16,595 nt of DNA from CAYMPW01 sp964558505 (GTDB lineage Archaea; Thermoplasmatota; Thermoplasmata; Methanomassiliicoccales; Methanomethylophilaceae): positions 1 to 16,595 of the forward strand of contig CAZLEI010000028.1 of the NCBI GenBank assembly GCA_964558505.1. Reading direction: 5' to 3'. Made by a program: the position numbers and the translations under genes. Shown in pieces: positions 1 to 6,407 of this stretch; position 1 is the stretch's first letter, and each line of letters opens with the position of its first letter. Below the pieces are notes generated by a model. That model searched no databases and had not been told where the DNA came from. It was given only the letters and a program-made list of their open reading frames with translations.

Positions 1-1
1 T

Positions 2-1441
2 TCCGGCGAGCGCGGGCCGATAGCCATGCAGGACCTGTGGCTGATGGAGAAGCTTGCCCATTTCGACAGGGAGGTCATCCCGGAGAGGAGGATGCATGCC
101 AAGGGCAGCGGAGCATACGGTCGTTTCACGACGACGCACGATGTTTCCGAGTACACGAAGGCGAAGGTCTTCGCGAAAGGGAAGGACACAGACGTCTTCG
201 TCAGGTTCTCCACTGTGGCCGGCGAGCGCGGAGCGGCGGATGCGGAGAGGGATATCCGCGGATTCGCGATGAAGTTCTACACAGAGGAAGGCAACTGGGA
301 CCTCGTGGGGAACAACACACCGGTGTTCTTCATCAGGGACGCCCTGCATTTCTCGGACCTCAACCATGTGGTCAAGCGCGATCCGCGCACCAACATGCAC
401 AGCGCCCAGAGCAATTGGGACTTCTGGTCCTCGCTGCCGGAGGCCCTGCATCAGGTCACCGTCGTCATGTCCGACCGCGGGATACCTGCATCCTACAGGA
501 CGATGCACGGGTTCGGAAGCCACACGTACAGCCTCATCAACGCGGATGGCAAGCGCTCATGGGTGAAATTCCACCTCAGGACGCAGCAGGGGATCAAGAA
601 CCTGACCAATGAGGAGGCCGCGAAGATAATCGCGACCGACAGGGAGAGCCATCAGAGGGACCTCTACGAAGCCATCGAGAGGAAGGACTTCCCCAAGTGG
701 ACCATGTACTTCCAGATAATGACGGAGGAGCAGGCCAACAACCACAAGGAGAACCCATTCGACATCACGAAGGTCTGGAGCCACAAGGAGTACCCCCTGA
801 TCGAGGTGGGCGTCCTGGAGCTCAACAGGAACCCCGATAACTATTTCGCGGAGGTCGAGCAGGCGGCGTTCAACCCAGGGCACCTGATCCCCGGCATCGG
901 GCTGTCGCCCGATAAGCTGCTCCAGGGCAGGCTGTTCGCATACGGCGATGCGCAGAGGTACCGTCTCGGCGTCAACAACGTGCACATCCCGGTCAACAAG
1001 CCCAAGTGCCCGGTCAACGATTACCACCGCGACGGACTCATGCGCACCGACGGCAACTACGGGTCCACCAAGAGTTACGAGCCCAATAGCCTCGGCCTCT
1101 GGGCAGAGCAGCCGCAGTACGCGGAACCACACCTCGCCCTCGACGGCGCCATGGGAAGGTACGACCCAAGGGCCGACGTCACCGATGACTGCTTCTACCA
1201 GCCCGGAGACCTGTTCAGGCTCATGGGCCCGAAGGAGAAGGCCGCCCTGATATCCAACACCGCGGCGGACATGGCGCCCGTCACGGAGAACATCAAGTAC
1301 CGCCATGCCGCGCACTGCTACCTTGCGGATCCGTCATATGGTACGATGCTGGCCGAGGCCATGGGACTGGACGTGAAGAAGGTCGTCGAATTGTCGAAGC
1401 TGGACCACAAGGGCCTGATGGAGGCCACGAGGTGCCGGTAA
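2..1441 (+). CDS. katA: Monofunctional heme catalase (5' end cut by window)
   Basis: Breaks down hydrogen peroxide to water and oxygen in the cytoplasm. The frame is open to the window edge: the codons before the ATG at 26 read SGERGPIA, which matches the usual catalase N-terminus (GPRGPLLLQD), so the real start lies outside and that ATG is internal. Numbering from the ATG at 26: distal histidine H24 in RMHAKGSGAYG, the conserved asparagine pair at about 96-97 in GNNTPVFFIRD, and the proximal heme tyrosine Y306 in RLFAYGDAQRYR. The 471 visible residues plus a short missing N-terminus fit the small-subunit catalases of about 480-500 aa; there is no C-terminal flavodoxin-like extension, so it is not the large KatE type. 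It ends in TAA and overlaps the next gene by 10 bases. Family assignment is certain; the symbol is by analogy. Confidence 0.97.
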   Translation, partial: SGERGPIAMQDLWLMEKLAHFDREVIPERRMHAKGSGAYGRFTTTHDVSEYTKAKVFAKGKDTDVFVRFSTVAGERGAADAERDIRGFAMKFYTEEGNWDLVGNNTPVFFIRDALHFSDLNHVVKRDPRTNMHSAQSNWDFWSSLPEALHQVTVVMSDRGIPASYRTMHGFGSHTYSLINADGKRSWVKFHLRTQQGIKNLTNEEAAKIIATDRESHQRDLYEAIERKDFPKWTMYFQIMTEEQANNHKENPFDITKVWSHKEYPLIEVGVLELNRNPDNYFAEVEQAAFNPGHLIPGIGLSPDKLLQGRLFAYGDAQRYRLGVNNVHIPVNKPKCPVNDYHRDGLMRTDGNYGSTKSYEPNSLGLWAEQPQYAEPHLALDGAMGRYDPRADVTDDCFYQPGDLFRLMGPKEKAALISNTAADMAPVTENIKYRHAAHCYLADPSYGTMLAEAMGLDVKKVVELSKLDHKGLMEATRCR

Positions 1442-1830
1442 ACGTCAAACGGCTGCTGCTGACATCCGCCGGATGCACAGCAGTGGCCATCGGGGCGGCG
1501 GGCATGGTCCTGCCCGTCCTCCCCACAACCCCTTTCATCATAATCGCCGCGCTGTGTTTCAGTGCCAGCAGCCCCAGGATGTACTATTGGCTGGCATCTT
1601 CCAGATATTTTGGAGAGTTCATCGTGAATTACCGCGAAGGGCGCGGCGTCTCCCGTAAGGTTAAGACGTTCGCCATAGCCTCGCTGAGCGCTTTGATGGC
1701 GATCTCCATCGTCATCATGCACGGCAATCTGCCGGTGGTGATCATCCTGTTGATCGTCTGGATGTGCGTGGCGACCCATATAATCCTTATCAAAGGCAAC
1801 AAGTCGGATGCCTCATCGGCCCAGGAATGA
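1432..1830 (+). CDS. DUF454 (YbaN-like) small membrane protein
   Basis: A 132-aa protein starting at a GTG inside the catalase gene. GGAGG at 1420-1424 lies 7 bases before it, and the frames overlap by 10 bases, so translation is probably coupled to catalase. The DUF454 signature is clear: a glycine-rich first helix followed by LPVLPTTPFIIIAALCFSAS and a conserved SSP motif (residues about 28-47), then the RYFGEFI...YREGRGVS segment, then two more hydrophobic helices (about 80-95 and 98-117). This predicts 3-4 membrane spans with a charged tail. The function of DUF454 is not known. Coupling to catalase suggests, but does not prove, a role in oxidative stress. A stem with a short T run at 1925-1945 may end the transcript. 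Confidence 0.88.
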   Translation: MPVNVKRLLLTSAGCTAVAIGAAGMVLPVLPTTPFIIIAALCFSASSPRMYYWLASSRYFGEFIVNYREGRGVSRKVKTFAIASLSALMAISIVIMHGNLPVVIILLIVWMCVATHIILIKGNKSDASSAQE

Positions 1831-1924
1831 ACATTTCTCAGAGTGACCGGAATTCCGTGAATCGGTATCCGCAATAGCGTTCTGCAGTTCACAAGCGACA
1901 GAGAAAATGAGGGTAAATGGTTTT

Positions 1925-1945
1925 GACGGATTTCCACCGTCTTTT
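1925..1945 (+). terminator. Possible terminator after the catalase/DUF454 unit
   Basis: A 5-bp stem, GACGG at 1925-1929 and CCGTC at 1937-1941, is followed by TTTT (1942-1945). It sits between two convergent genes ending at 1830 and 1964. The T run follows the stem only on the + strand. The stem is short, so the call is weak. Confidence 0.35.
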
Positions 1946-1963
1946 GCAGATCTCCCTTGTGGA

Positions 1964-2464
1964 TCACACGAAGGGGATCTTGTCCTCGAGCGCGAGTGCG
2001 AATGCGAGGTACACGGTGAACAGGAAGTTGAAACCTGCAACGATACCGATGACCATGGGCCAGTAGCTTCCGCCGACGATGACTGAAAGTCCTACGGTGA
2101 GGAAGATCAGAGAGGTCGTGACAAGGATGCACGAGAGAAGTTTCGGTGTGTGCGCGACCACAGACCAGATGATTGCAAGCAGGAACACGATTCCGAATGC
2201 AATGCATTCCCATGCTCCCATTCCGAGCCCGGTCATGAGGACCGCGGCTCCGACGAGCCCGAACACGACGAACCCGAAGTTGCTGTCCGCTTTATAGGCG
2301 AGAAGCGCAACGATGATGATGAAGATACCCAAGACAGTGAACAGGTCGGGATCGACGGTCGATCCGTTGTTGAGCAGATTCACGATCGCAAGCGGAAGTG
2401 ATACCACTGCCACAAGGAACAAACCCAGTGATGTCGGGTCCAGACATTTTTGACATTCTACCAT
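1964..2464 (-). CDS. GPR1/FUN34/YaaH (AceTr) family transporter
   Basis: A 166-aa integral membrane protein with about six hydrophobic helices (roughly 12-31, 41-57, 65-84, 88-104, 109-133, 137-158). The family's N-terminal NPAPLGL-type motif appears as DPTSLGL at residues 9-15. The spacing of helices, the short loops and the YLAFALALED end also match YaaH/SatP proteins. Characterised members carry acetate or succinate, or pass ammonium; which applies here cannot be told, though acetate is a plausible methanogen substrate or product. N-terminal C4 and C7 (CQKC) are an unusual pair for the family. The start is well set: GAGGAGG-type ribosome site at 2471-2478 about 6 bases upstream, and a TATA-like box at 2514-2522. 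It ends in TGA. Confidence 0.85.
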   Translation of the reverse strand: MVECQKCLDPTSLGLFLVAVVSLPLAIVNLLNNGSTVDPDLFTVLGIFIIIVALLAYKADSNFGFVVFGLVGAAVLMTGLGMGAWECIAFGIVFLLAIIWSVVAHTPKLLSCILVTTSLIFLTVGLSVIVGGSYWPMVIGIVAGFNFLFTVYLAFALALEDKIPFV

Positions 2465-2513
2465 TATATTTCCTCCTCGAGGTTAAACCTCATATTGTAT
2501 TGCTGTTTGTGAG

Positions 2514-2522
2514 TATTTATAA
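2514..2522 (-). promoter_or_regulatory. TATA box for the YaaH-family gene
   Basis: On the minus strand this reads TTATAAATA. With the usual archaeal spacing, transcription would begin near 2490 and give a leader of about 25-28 bases that contains the strong ribosome site. Confidence 0.6.
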
Positions 2523-2778
2523 CTCGTGGTCGAGAAGGTACATCTGGCTAAGGAGCCAGCCTCTGAAAAAATGTATGCAGGGGAGGCTTGCGGTGCATGA
2601 TGCACATGCCATGCCGTCTTGGATGTAACTGAGAAAGTTATAAATATAACTATACCGAAGGACAATTATTATAATTCTAATATAATTATCACAGGCACTG
2701 AACGCGTCGTTCGGAGAAGCCAATCCCACGATAATCGTGCTGTTCGCTCCGCATAACCGGGGAAACCTATCATTGCCG
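2523..2778. other. Intergenic region between divergent transporter and CDGSH genes
   Basis: The gap between starts 2464 and 2818 is 353 bases. No convincing gene is seen in it. It holds an AT-rich patch at 2637-2692, a perfect dyad CACGAT-A-ATCGTG at 2727-2739, and outer short arms CGGAG (2712-2716) and CTCCG (2747-2751) that could close a larger stem around the dyad. The dyad lies about 40 bases before the CDGSH TATA box, a reasonable place for a regulator site. Confidence 0.4.
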
Positions 2779-2786
2779 TATTTAAA
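2779..2786 (+). promoter_or_regulatory. TATA box for the CDGSH gene
   Basis: TATTTAAA lies 32-39 bases before the ATG at 2818, with GAGGAG at 2808-2813 as the ribosome site. Transcription would start close to that site, leaving a very short leader. Confidence 0.6.
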
Positions 2787-2817
2787 GTCATCATGAGATG
2801 TGTAACCGAGGAGACAA

Positions 2818-3465
2818 ATGGCGGAGAAAGCTAGGATAGAGATAATCGGCAGCGGACCGCTTCTCGTTTACGGTAACATACCGCTTTACGACGAGGTTTA
2901 CAAGAATGATGCGATGGGGAAGCCCATAAAATGGGTGAAAGGGAAAGCGTACGTCACCGACGATTCCTACATCCTCTGCAGATGCGGCGATTCCACCAAC
3001 AAACCGTTCTGTTCGGGTGCGCACTTGGACTCGTACACCGATTTCACCGAGACTGCCAAGAACGATAAGTACGACGATACCTGCATCAGGCACGAAGGGT
3101 GCGATGGTGTCGTGCTCTTGGAGAAACCGATACTCTGCACGGGTGCGGGATTCTGTCATTCGGGCAGGAGGATCGAGAACTACATCAAGAAATCCAAGAC
3201 CATCGACACTGCGAAGCAGCAGGCATTCGACTGTCCCGGCGGTGGACTGACCCTGGTCATCAACGGCGTCAAACAGGAACCGCAGCTTGAGAAGGAGATA
3301 TCCGTCACCACGGATGCAGGCAGGGAAGGTCCCCTCTGGGTCAAGGGCGGGATACCGGTGATATCTGTCACCGGGGAAGAATACGAGGTCCGCAACCGCG
3401 TTGCACTGTGCAGGTGCGGTAAATCGAAGAACAAGCCGTTCTGCGATTCATCCCATCTCGATTGA
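2818..3465 (+). CDS. Tandem CDGSH iron-sulfur domain protein
   Basis: A 215-aa protein with two CDGSH-type [2Fe-2S] sites, each using three cysteines and one histidine. Site 1 is C54, C56, C65, H69 (CRCGDSTNKPFCSGAH). Site 2 is C198, C200, C209, H213 (CRCGKSKNKPFCDSSH), two residues from the C-terminus. The region between (about 85-160) carries five more cysteines, C89, C95, C107, C113 and C139, plus a glycine-rich GAGFCHSGRR stretch, so a further cluster or metal site is possible. CDGSH proteins act in electron transfer, cluster transfer or redox sensing; the specific role is unknown. Soluble, with no signal peptide. Start fixed by GAGGAG at 2808-2813. It lies near catalase and may belong to a redox-stress neighbourhood, but it has its own promoter. 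Confidence 0.92.
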   Translation: MAEKARIEIIGSGPLLVYGNIPLYDEVYKNDAMGKPIKWVKGKAYVTDDSYILCRCGDSTNKPFCSGAHLDSYTDFTETAKNDKYDDTCIRHEGCDGVVLLEKPILCTGAGFCHSGRRIENYIKKSKTIDTAKQQAFDCPGGGLTLVINGVKQEPQLEKEISVTTDAGREGPLWVKGGIPVISVTGEEYEVRNRVALCRCGKSKNKPFCDSSHLD

Positions 3466-3563
3466 TCCTGCTGCCCTTGGGGCACCGTTCAAACGGCATC
3501 CGGCAATCGCTGGGGGCGTTTGGACGCGGTCCCATCGGGCATTGGCGGGAGCACGCGCAGTTG

Positions 3564-3569
3564 TTTTTT
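3564..3569 (+). terminator. Possible U-tract terminator after the CDGSH gene
   Basis: A run of six T follows GC-rich sequence about 100 bases after the CDGSH stop. A small stem CCGTT-CA-AACGG lies upstream near 3487-3498. Archaeal termination often needs only a U tract, but this is weak evidence. Confidence 0.3.
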
Positions 3570-3622
3570 CGGTGCCTATGGAAATCCTAATAAGAGAAGA
3601 GGAGATTACAGATTTGATATCT

Positions 3623-3721
3623 ATGAAGCAGAGTACTTTAAACAAGATCGGGGCGCTCTTCATCGTGTTCCTCATGCTTGCAGTCTGTGTCGTCGTCGCA
3701 GTCAACACCTTGGTGTCCTGA
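3623..3721 (+). CDS. Small single-span membrane protein, 32 aa
   Basis: A 32-residue frame: a short polar head (MKQSTLNK) and one strongly hydrophobic stretch, GALFIVFLMLAVCVVVAV, at residues 10-27, then TLVS and TGA. This is a convincing transmembrane helix for such a short frame. An in-frame ATG at 3578 would add an acidic 15-residue head (MEILIREEEITDLIS). The GAGGAG at 3599-3604 lies about 18 bases before the ATG at 3623, rather far, and falls inside the longer version. The start is therefore uncertain. Not recognised as a known family. Confidence 0.5.
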   Translation: MKQSTLNKIGALFIVFLMLAVCVVVAVNTLVS

Positions 3722-3742
3722 GCTCTCTTTGGGATATCTGAA

Positions 3743-3769
3743 AATAATTAAGCTGATTGCTTAATCAGA
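3743..3769 (+). repeat. Copy A of the AT-rich 27-bp repeat family
   Basis: Imperfect dyad centred on TTAAGC-TGATT-GCTTAA. It agrees at about 20 of 27 positions with the copy at 5454-5480 and shares the 9-mer TGATTGCTT with the copy at 4653-4679. It lies immediately before the SAP-domain gene, between positions -49 and -23 of its ATG. Confidence 0.5.
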
Positions 3770-3791
3770 TTATTAATTATCGGAGGTGTGC

Positions 3792-4361
3792 ATGGCTACC
3801 CGTGACGGGATGTCCGAATGGGCGAGATCGCTCAACAACGGCCATCGATACTGCTCTAAAGCGGACCTGATGGAATTCTGTCGCTCCGAGGGCCTGTCGA
3901 CGTCCGGGTCGAAATCCGACCTGGTGCAGAGGATACAGGTGTACGCGCTCACGGGCGAACGTGCACCTCCTGTATCCACGAAGCGCCATCGTCGCACGGA
4001 ACCGATAACGTTAGACTCGGTCATCGAAGAGGGGATAGTATGCTCGGAGATGCATCGTGATTTCTTCAGAACGGAGATATGCGACGGATTCAAGTTCACA
4101 GTGCCGTTCATGGAATGGCTCAGGTCCAATTCCGGTAAGAAGTATTCCGATGCTGTGGCAGCTTATTGGGATCTCAAGGAGTCTCCGCGTACTTGTAAGA
4201 TTGCACCGCAGTTCCAATACAATACGTACGTCCGCGATTTCTTGGCAGATAATCCCGGAAAGACCCTGAAGGATGCTGCAGCATGCTGGAATCACGTCCG
4301 TGATTCCGAAGGTCCCTTCGTTTATTCCCGGTTTGATTTGAGATACTTGGATGATATTTGA
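3792..4361 (+). CDS. SAP domain plus DUF6434 protein
   Basis: A 189-aa protein. Residues about 22-55 form a SAP motif (DLMEFCRSEGLSTSGSKSDL), a small helix-extended-helix unit that binds DNA in many proteins. Residues about 70-170 match the DUF6434 pattern: PITLDSVIEEGIVCSEMHRD, FFRTEICDGFKFTVPF, a GKKYSDAV helix, then IAPQFQYNTYVRDFLADNPG. This two-domain architecture is familiar from anaerobic bacteria; its function is unknown, probably DNA-associated. GGAGG at 3782-3786 is 5 bases from the ATG at 3792; the GTG at 3786 overlaps that ribosome site and was rejected. No membrane segment. The gene marks the left edge of the AT-rich island and has a repeat copy on each side (3743-3769 and 4371-4397), suggesting it belongs to that island. 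Confidence 0.82.
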   Translation: MATRDGMSEWARSLNNGHRYCSKADLMEFCRSEGLSTSGSKSDLVQRIQVYALTGERAPPVSTKRHRRTEPITLDSVIEEGIVCSEMHRDFFRTEICDGFKFTVPFMEWLRSNSGKKYSDAVAAYWDLKESPRTCKIAPQFQYNTYVRDFLADNPGKTLKDAAACWNHVRDSEGPFVYSRFDLRYLDDI

Positions 4362-4370
4362 ATTATTGCA

Positions 4371-4397
4371 AATAATTTAGCTTGATACATTATTTGA
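4371..4397 (+). repeat. Copy B of the AT-rich repeat family
   Basis: Starts 9 bases after the SAP gene stop. It matches the copy at 4993-5019 over AATTTAG-TTGATA-C-TTATTTG when single-base gaps are allowed. Confidence 0.4.
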
Positions 4398-4652
4398 TTA
4401 ATTTGTTTCAAGTTGTCTGTATGATCATGATTATTCATGATTATTAAAGCAAATAACTTGATTCAATTTATTACTCAAGTGGTAACGAGATTCTGCATCA
4501 AATGCCGGTTTCTTCAAAAATATTGCCTGAATCAATGTTCAGATATGAGGGTAACTTCAAAACGATCAATTCTGATGGTATTCATCAAAATAATGAACAA
4601 ACTGTTATTTTCCTCAATATTAATCAATCTGTTCTGATTTCAATTTTGTCAA

Positions 4653-4679
4653 ATTAATTAATGTGATTGCTTTATTCAC
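4653..4679 (+). repeat. Copy C of the AT-rich repeat family
   Basis: Shares ATTAATTAA at its left end and GCTTTATT at its right with the copy at 5454-5480 (about 20 of 27 positions, no gaps). Confidence 0.45.
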
Positions 4680-4992
4680 ATAAAAATTTTTGTTTCATCA
4701 ATTTGATTCGTATTTGTAAGGATTTCAAGTAATTTTGACAAATCCATTATTTACGGGAGAAATGCTTCAATTTCTGCATACATCCAACCTTTTCTGGTAT
4801 AATTTGAGTAAATCAAGGTGATATTCGGGAGACCGTCGTGGACGGAATCAGAGCCTATTTGCAGGATTTTTCACCGATTTTTAAAAAATTTCACGTAATT
4901 TGAAGAAATCAGCGCTATACGATCGACAGGTTGTACAATAAAGAAAAAATCGTATATATTCATCAAATACAATTAGTTTTTAACAATTTATA

Positions 4993-5019
4993 ATAAATTT
5001 AGTTGATAACGTTATTTGG
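4993..5019 (+). repeat. Copy D of the AT-rich repeat family
   Basis: Contains AGTTGATAACGTTATT; about 19 of 27 positions agree with the copy at 5454-5480 without gaps. Confidence 0.45.
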
Positions 5020-5097
5020 TAAACAAATTACATTTCATTCAAAGATTAGATGAATTATTATATTTGCCGATTGTTTTGATAATTAGAAAATAATGTA

Positions 5098-5124
5098 ATA
5101 AGTATAGCTATCAACTTAAATATT
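5098..5124 (-). repeat. Copy F of the AT-rich repeat family, inverted
   Basis: Read on the minus strand its core is TTAAGTTGATAGCT, which differs at one position in 14 from the copy at 5454-5480. It lies about 45 bases before a small open frame at 5170. Confidence 0.5.
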
Positions 5125-5169
5125 TGCAATAATGTATTATTGACAGTATTTAGGAGATTTTGTACGATC

Positions 5170-5298
5170 ATGAATAGAAGATTTGATAGTATGCATTTTT
5201 CTGAGATGATTGAAACTATCGTCGTCATGTCTCAGAAGTCAATGTCAAAAACGAATATAGCTCAAGGGTCCGCATTCCTAGATCCATTATCACAGTGA
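5170..5298 (+). CDS. Hypothetical 42-aa protein or gene remnant
   Basis: The only frame in the AT-rich island with some coding character: ATG, 42 codons, TGA. AGGAG at 5152-5156 lies 13 bases upstream, a little far. The residues run from MNRRFDSMHFSEMIETIVVM to a tail IAQGSAFLDPLSQ. It looks like the front of a longer protein. Another frame opens from a GTG at 5295 (VNDASTVTKSRWH...) and runs to about 5460, so it may be a frameshifted remnant. I do not recognise it. Confidence 0.3.
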   Translation: MNRRFDSMHFSEMIETIVVMSQKSMSKTNIAQGSAFLDPLSQ

Positions 5299-5382
5299 AT
5301 GATGCATCGACGGTTACAAAATCCAGATGGCACACCGTATCGTTGAATCAAATGCAGATGCAATACTTCTATGGGATCGCAT

Positions 5383-5405
5383 GCCCCGGCCGCCTAGGCC
5401 GGGGC
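5383..5405. repeat. GC-only hairpin inside the AT-rich island
   Basis: A perfect 9-bp inverted repeat, GCCCCGGCC (5383-5391) and GGCCGGGGC (5397-5405), around a 5-base loop GCCTA. It is all G and C in a region that is mostly A and T. No T run follows closely on either strand, so it is not a standard terminator. It lies about 85 bases beyond the end of the minus-strand pyrophosphohydrolase gene. Confidence 0.7.
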
Positions 5406-5453
5406 GGGAATGTCTTATCGTTCGCGTCTCCAGTATTGTTTGTGATAATCGTG

Positions 5454-5480
5454 ATTAATTAAGTTGGTAGCTTTATTACA
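5454..5480 (+). repeat. Copy E of the AT-rich repeat family
   Basis: Best reference copy, with core TTAAGTTGGTAGCTTTATT. It ends 8 bases before the TGA of the minus-strand pyrophosphohydrolase gene and marks the right edge of the island. Confidence 0.5.
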
Positions 5481-5488
5481 ACAATTTA

Positions 5489-5800
5489 TCACTCATCTAC
5501 AGAATCCAGTACGATTCCGGCATCGAATCCGCCTTTCTCTCTGCGTTTCGCTTTGCGTGCGGTGACCAGATTGTCCTCTGTGTAGCCGAGCACCTTTGCA
5601 AGGGCGTATGTGACCTCCATTATGTCGGCGAGCTCTTCGAGGCTGTTCTCTTTCTTGAATTCTGCGATCTCCTCGTCGAGTTTCATCTTGAGCATATCGT
5701 AAAGCTCGGTGCCTTTGACGACGTGCGTCTCGCAAAGCTTCCCATCTAGGTCTATCATGTCGGGGATGTTGTCACGGACGAGCTTGTTGTATTTGGTCAT
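5489..5800 (-). CDS. MazG-like nucleotide pyrophosphohydrolase
   Basis: A 103-aa protein of the all-alpha NTP pyrophosphatase superfamily, in the group that opens with YNKLVRDNIPDMI (residues 4-16). The metal-binding acidic pattern is present: E43, E44 and E47 in DEEIAEF, and E56 with D59 in EELADI. Members hydrolyse the alpha-beta bond of nucleotides, as house-cleaning or phosphoribosyl-ATP pyrophosphohydrolase-like enzymes; the substrate here is unknown. AAGGAG at 5804-5809 is 3 bases before the ATG, rather close. It diverges from the acetyltransferase gene with only 52 bases between start codons, which share one TATA-like element. Confidence 0.87.
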   Translation of the reverse strand: MTKYNKLVRDNIPDMIDLDGKLCETHVVKGTELYDMLKMKLDEEIAEFKKENSLEELADIMEVTYALAKVLGYTEDNLVTARKAKRREKGGFDAGIVLDSVDE

Positions 5801-5823
5801 CGGCTCCTTATTTCCGTCTGCAT

Positions 5824-5830
5824 TATAAAA
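5824..5830 (+). promoter_or_regulatory. TATA box between divergent genes
   Basis: TATAAAA is centred 26 bases before the acetyltransferase ATG at 5853, so that message is probably leaderless. Its reverse complement TTTTATA is at a similar distance from the divergent gene starting at 5800, so the element may serve both. Confidence 0.6.
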
Positions 5831-5852
5831 CTGATTGTAGTTACGCCGCCAT

Positions 5853-6407
5853 ATGAAAACAGAGATGCAGAAGCTCTTGGACGGCGAACCGTATTATCCA
5901 GGCGACCCCGAGGTCACCGATGCGATAAGGCATGTGCAGTTGCTGTGCGAAGAGCTGGACCGCATCTCGATCGCCGACGAGCCCGCGCGTGCCGCGAAAG
6001 TGCGTGAGATCTTCGGCTCTGTCGGATCCAACGTATGCATGCTGTCCCCGCTCTGCGTCGAACTCGGGATACGCACCTTCATCGGTGATAATTTCTTCTC
6101 CAACAGGAACCTCTCGCTCATCGATCAGGGCGGGATCGTCATCGGGAACGACTGCATGTTCGGGCCGAACGTAACTGTGGTTACATCCAACCATCCCATC
6201 GATCCGGAGGCCAGGAAGACCAATGTCGTCATCAACAAGACCGTCAGGATCGGCAACAACGTTTGGCTGTGCGCCAACTCGCTGATACTGCCCGGTGTGA
6301 CGGTCGGCGACAACGCCGTCGTGGCGGCCGGTGCCGTGGTGACAAAGGACGTGCCGCCGAACACCGTCGTGGCCGGGAATCCGGCGAAGGTCGTGAAAAC
6401 GGTATGA
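5853..6407 (+). CDS. maa: Sugar O-acetyltransferase, maltose/galactoside acetyltransferase type
   Basis: A 184-aa left-handed beta-helix (hexapeptide repeat) enzyme that moves acetyl from acetyl-CoA to a sugar hydroxyl. The N-terminal family block is present (MQKLLDGEPYYPGDPE, residues 5-20). Catalytic H114 is in TSNHPIDPEAR, N84 is in FFSNRN, and the hexapeptide coils run through IVIGNDCMFGPNVTV and VRIGNNVWLCANSLI. It ends with the usual VVAGNPAKVV. Full length for the family. No ribosome site precedes the ATG, and a TATA box 26 bases upstream supports a leaderless start. The stop codon directly abuts the stop of the opposing methyltransferase gene. The true acceptor sugar is not known. Confidence 0.92.
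   Translation: MKTEMQKLLDGEPYYPGDPEVTDAIRHVQLLCEELDRISIADEPARAAKVREIFGSVGSNVCMLSPLCVELGIRTFIGDNFFSNRNLSLIDQGGIVIGNDCMFGPNVTVVTSNHPIDPEARKTNVVINKTVRIGNNVWLCANSLILPGVTVGDNAVVAAGAVVTKDVPPNTVVAGNPAKVVKTV

Larger units (their letters stand above)
4362..5169. other. AT-rich intergenic island
   Basis: About 800 bases of very AT-rich DNA, visibly far below the GC content of the flanking genes. All frames are short, and none has both a ribosome site and protein-like composition. It contains several copies of a repeat (4371-4397, 4653-4679, 4993-5019, inverted 5098-5124, weaker 4449-4475), a small CCGTC-GTG-GACGG hairpin near 4834-4846 and a T5/A6 palindrome near 4877-4889. An origin-like region, a relic of a mobile element or a regulatory region are all possible; I cannot choose among them. 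Confidence 0.6.

Noticed and set aside
557..1315. Long minus-strand open frame of 252 codons
   Set aside because: It lies wholly antisense to the catalase gene, whose motifs are unmistakable; a GC-rich coding strand often leaves the opposite strand open.
3786..3791. GTG start for the SAP gene
   Set aside because: The GTG is part of the GGAGG ribosome site itself; the ATG at 3792 is correctly spaced.
4437..4637. 66-codon frame in the AT-rich island
   Set aside because: No ribosome site, and its I/L/F/K-rich content is what random AT-rich DNA gives.
5295..5462. Frame starting at GTG 5295 as a separate gene
   Set aside because: No ribosome site, and it runs through the GC hairpin. At best it continues a frameshifted remnant.
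3743..5480. CRISPR array
   Set aside because: The repeats are imperfect, unevenly spaced (hundreds of bases), and one is inverted. No cas gene is present.
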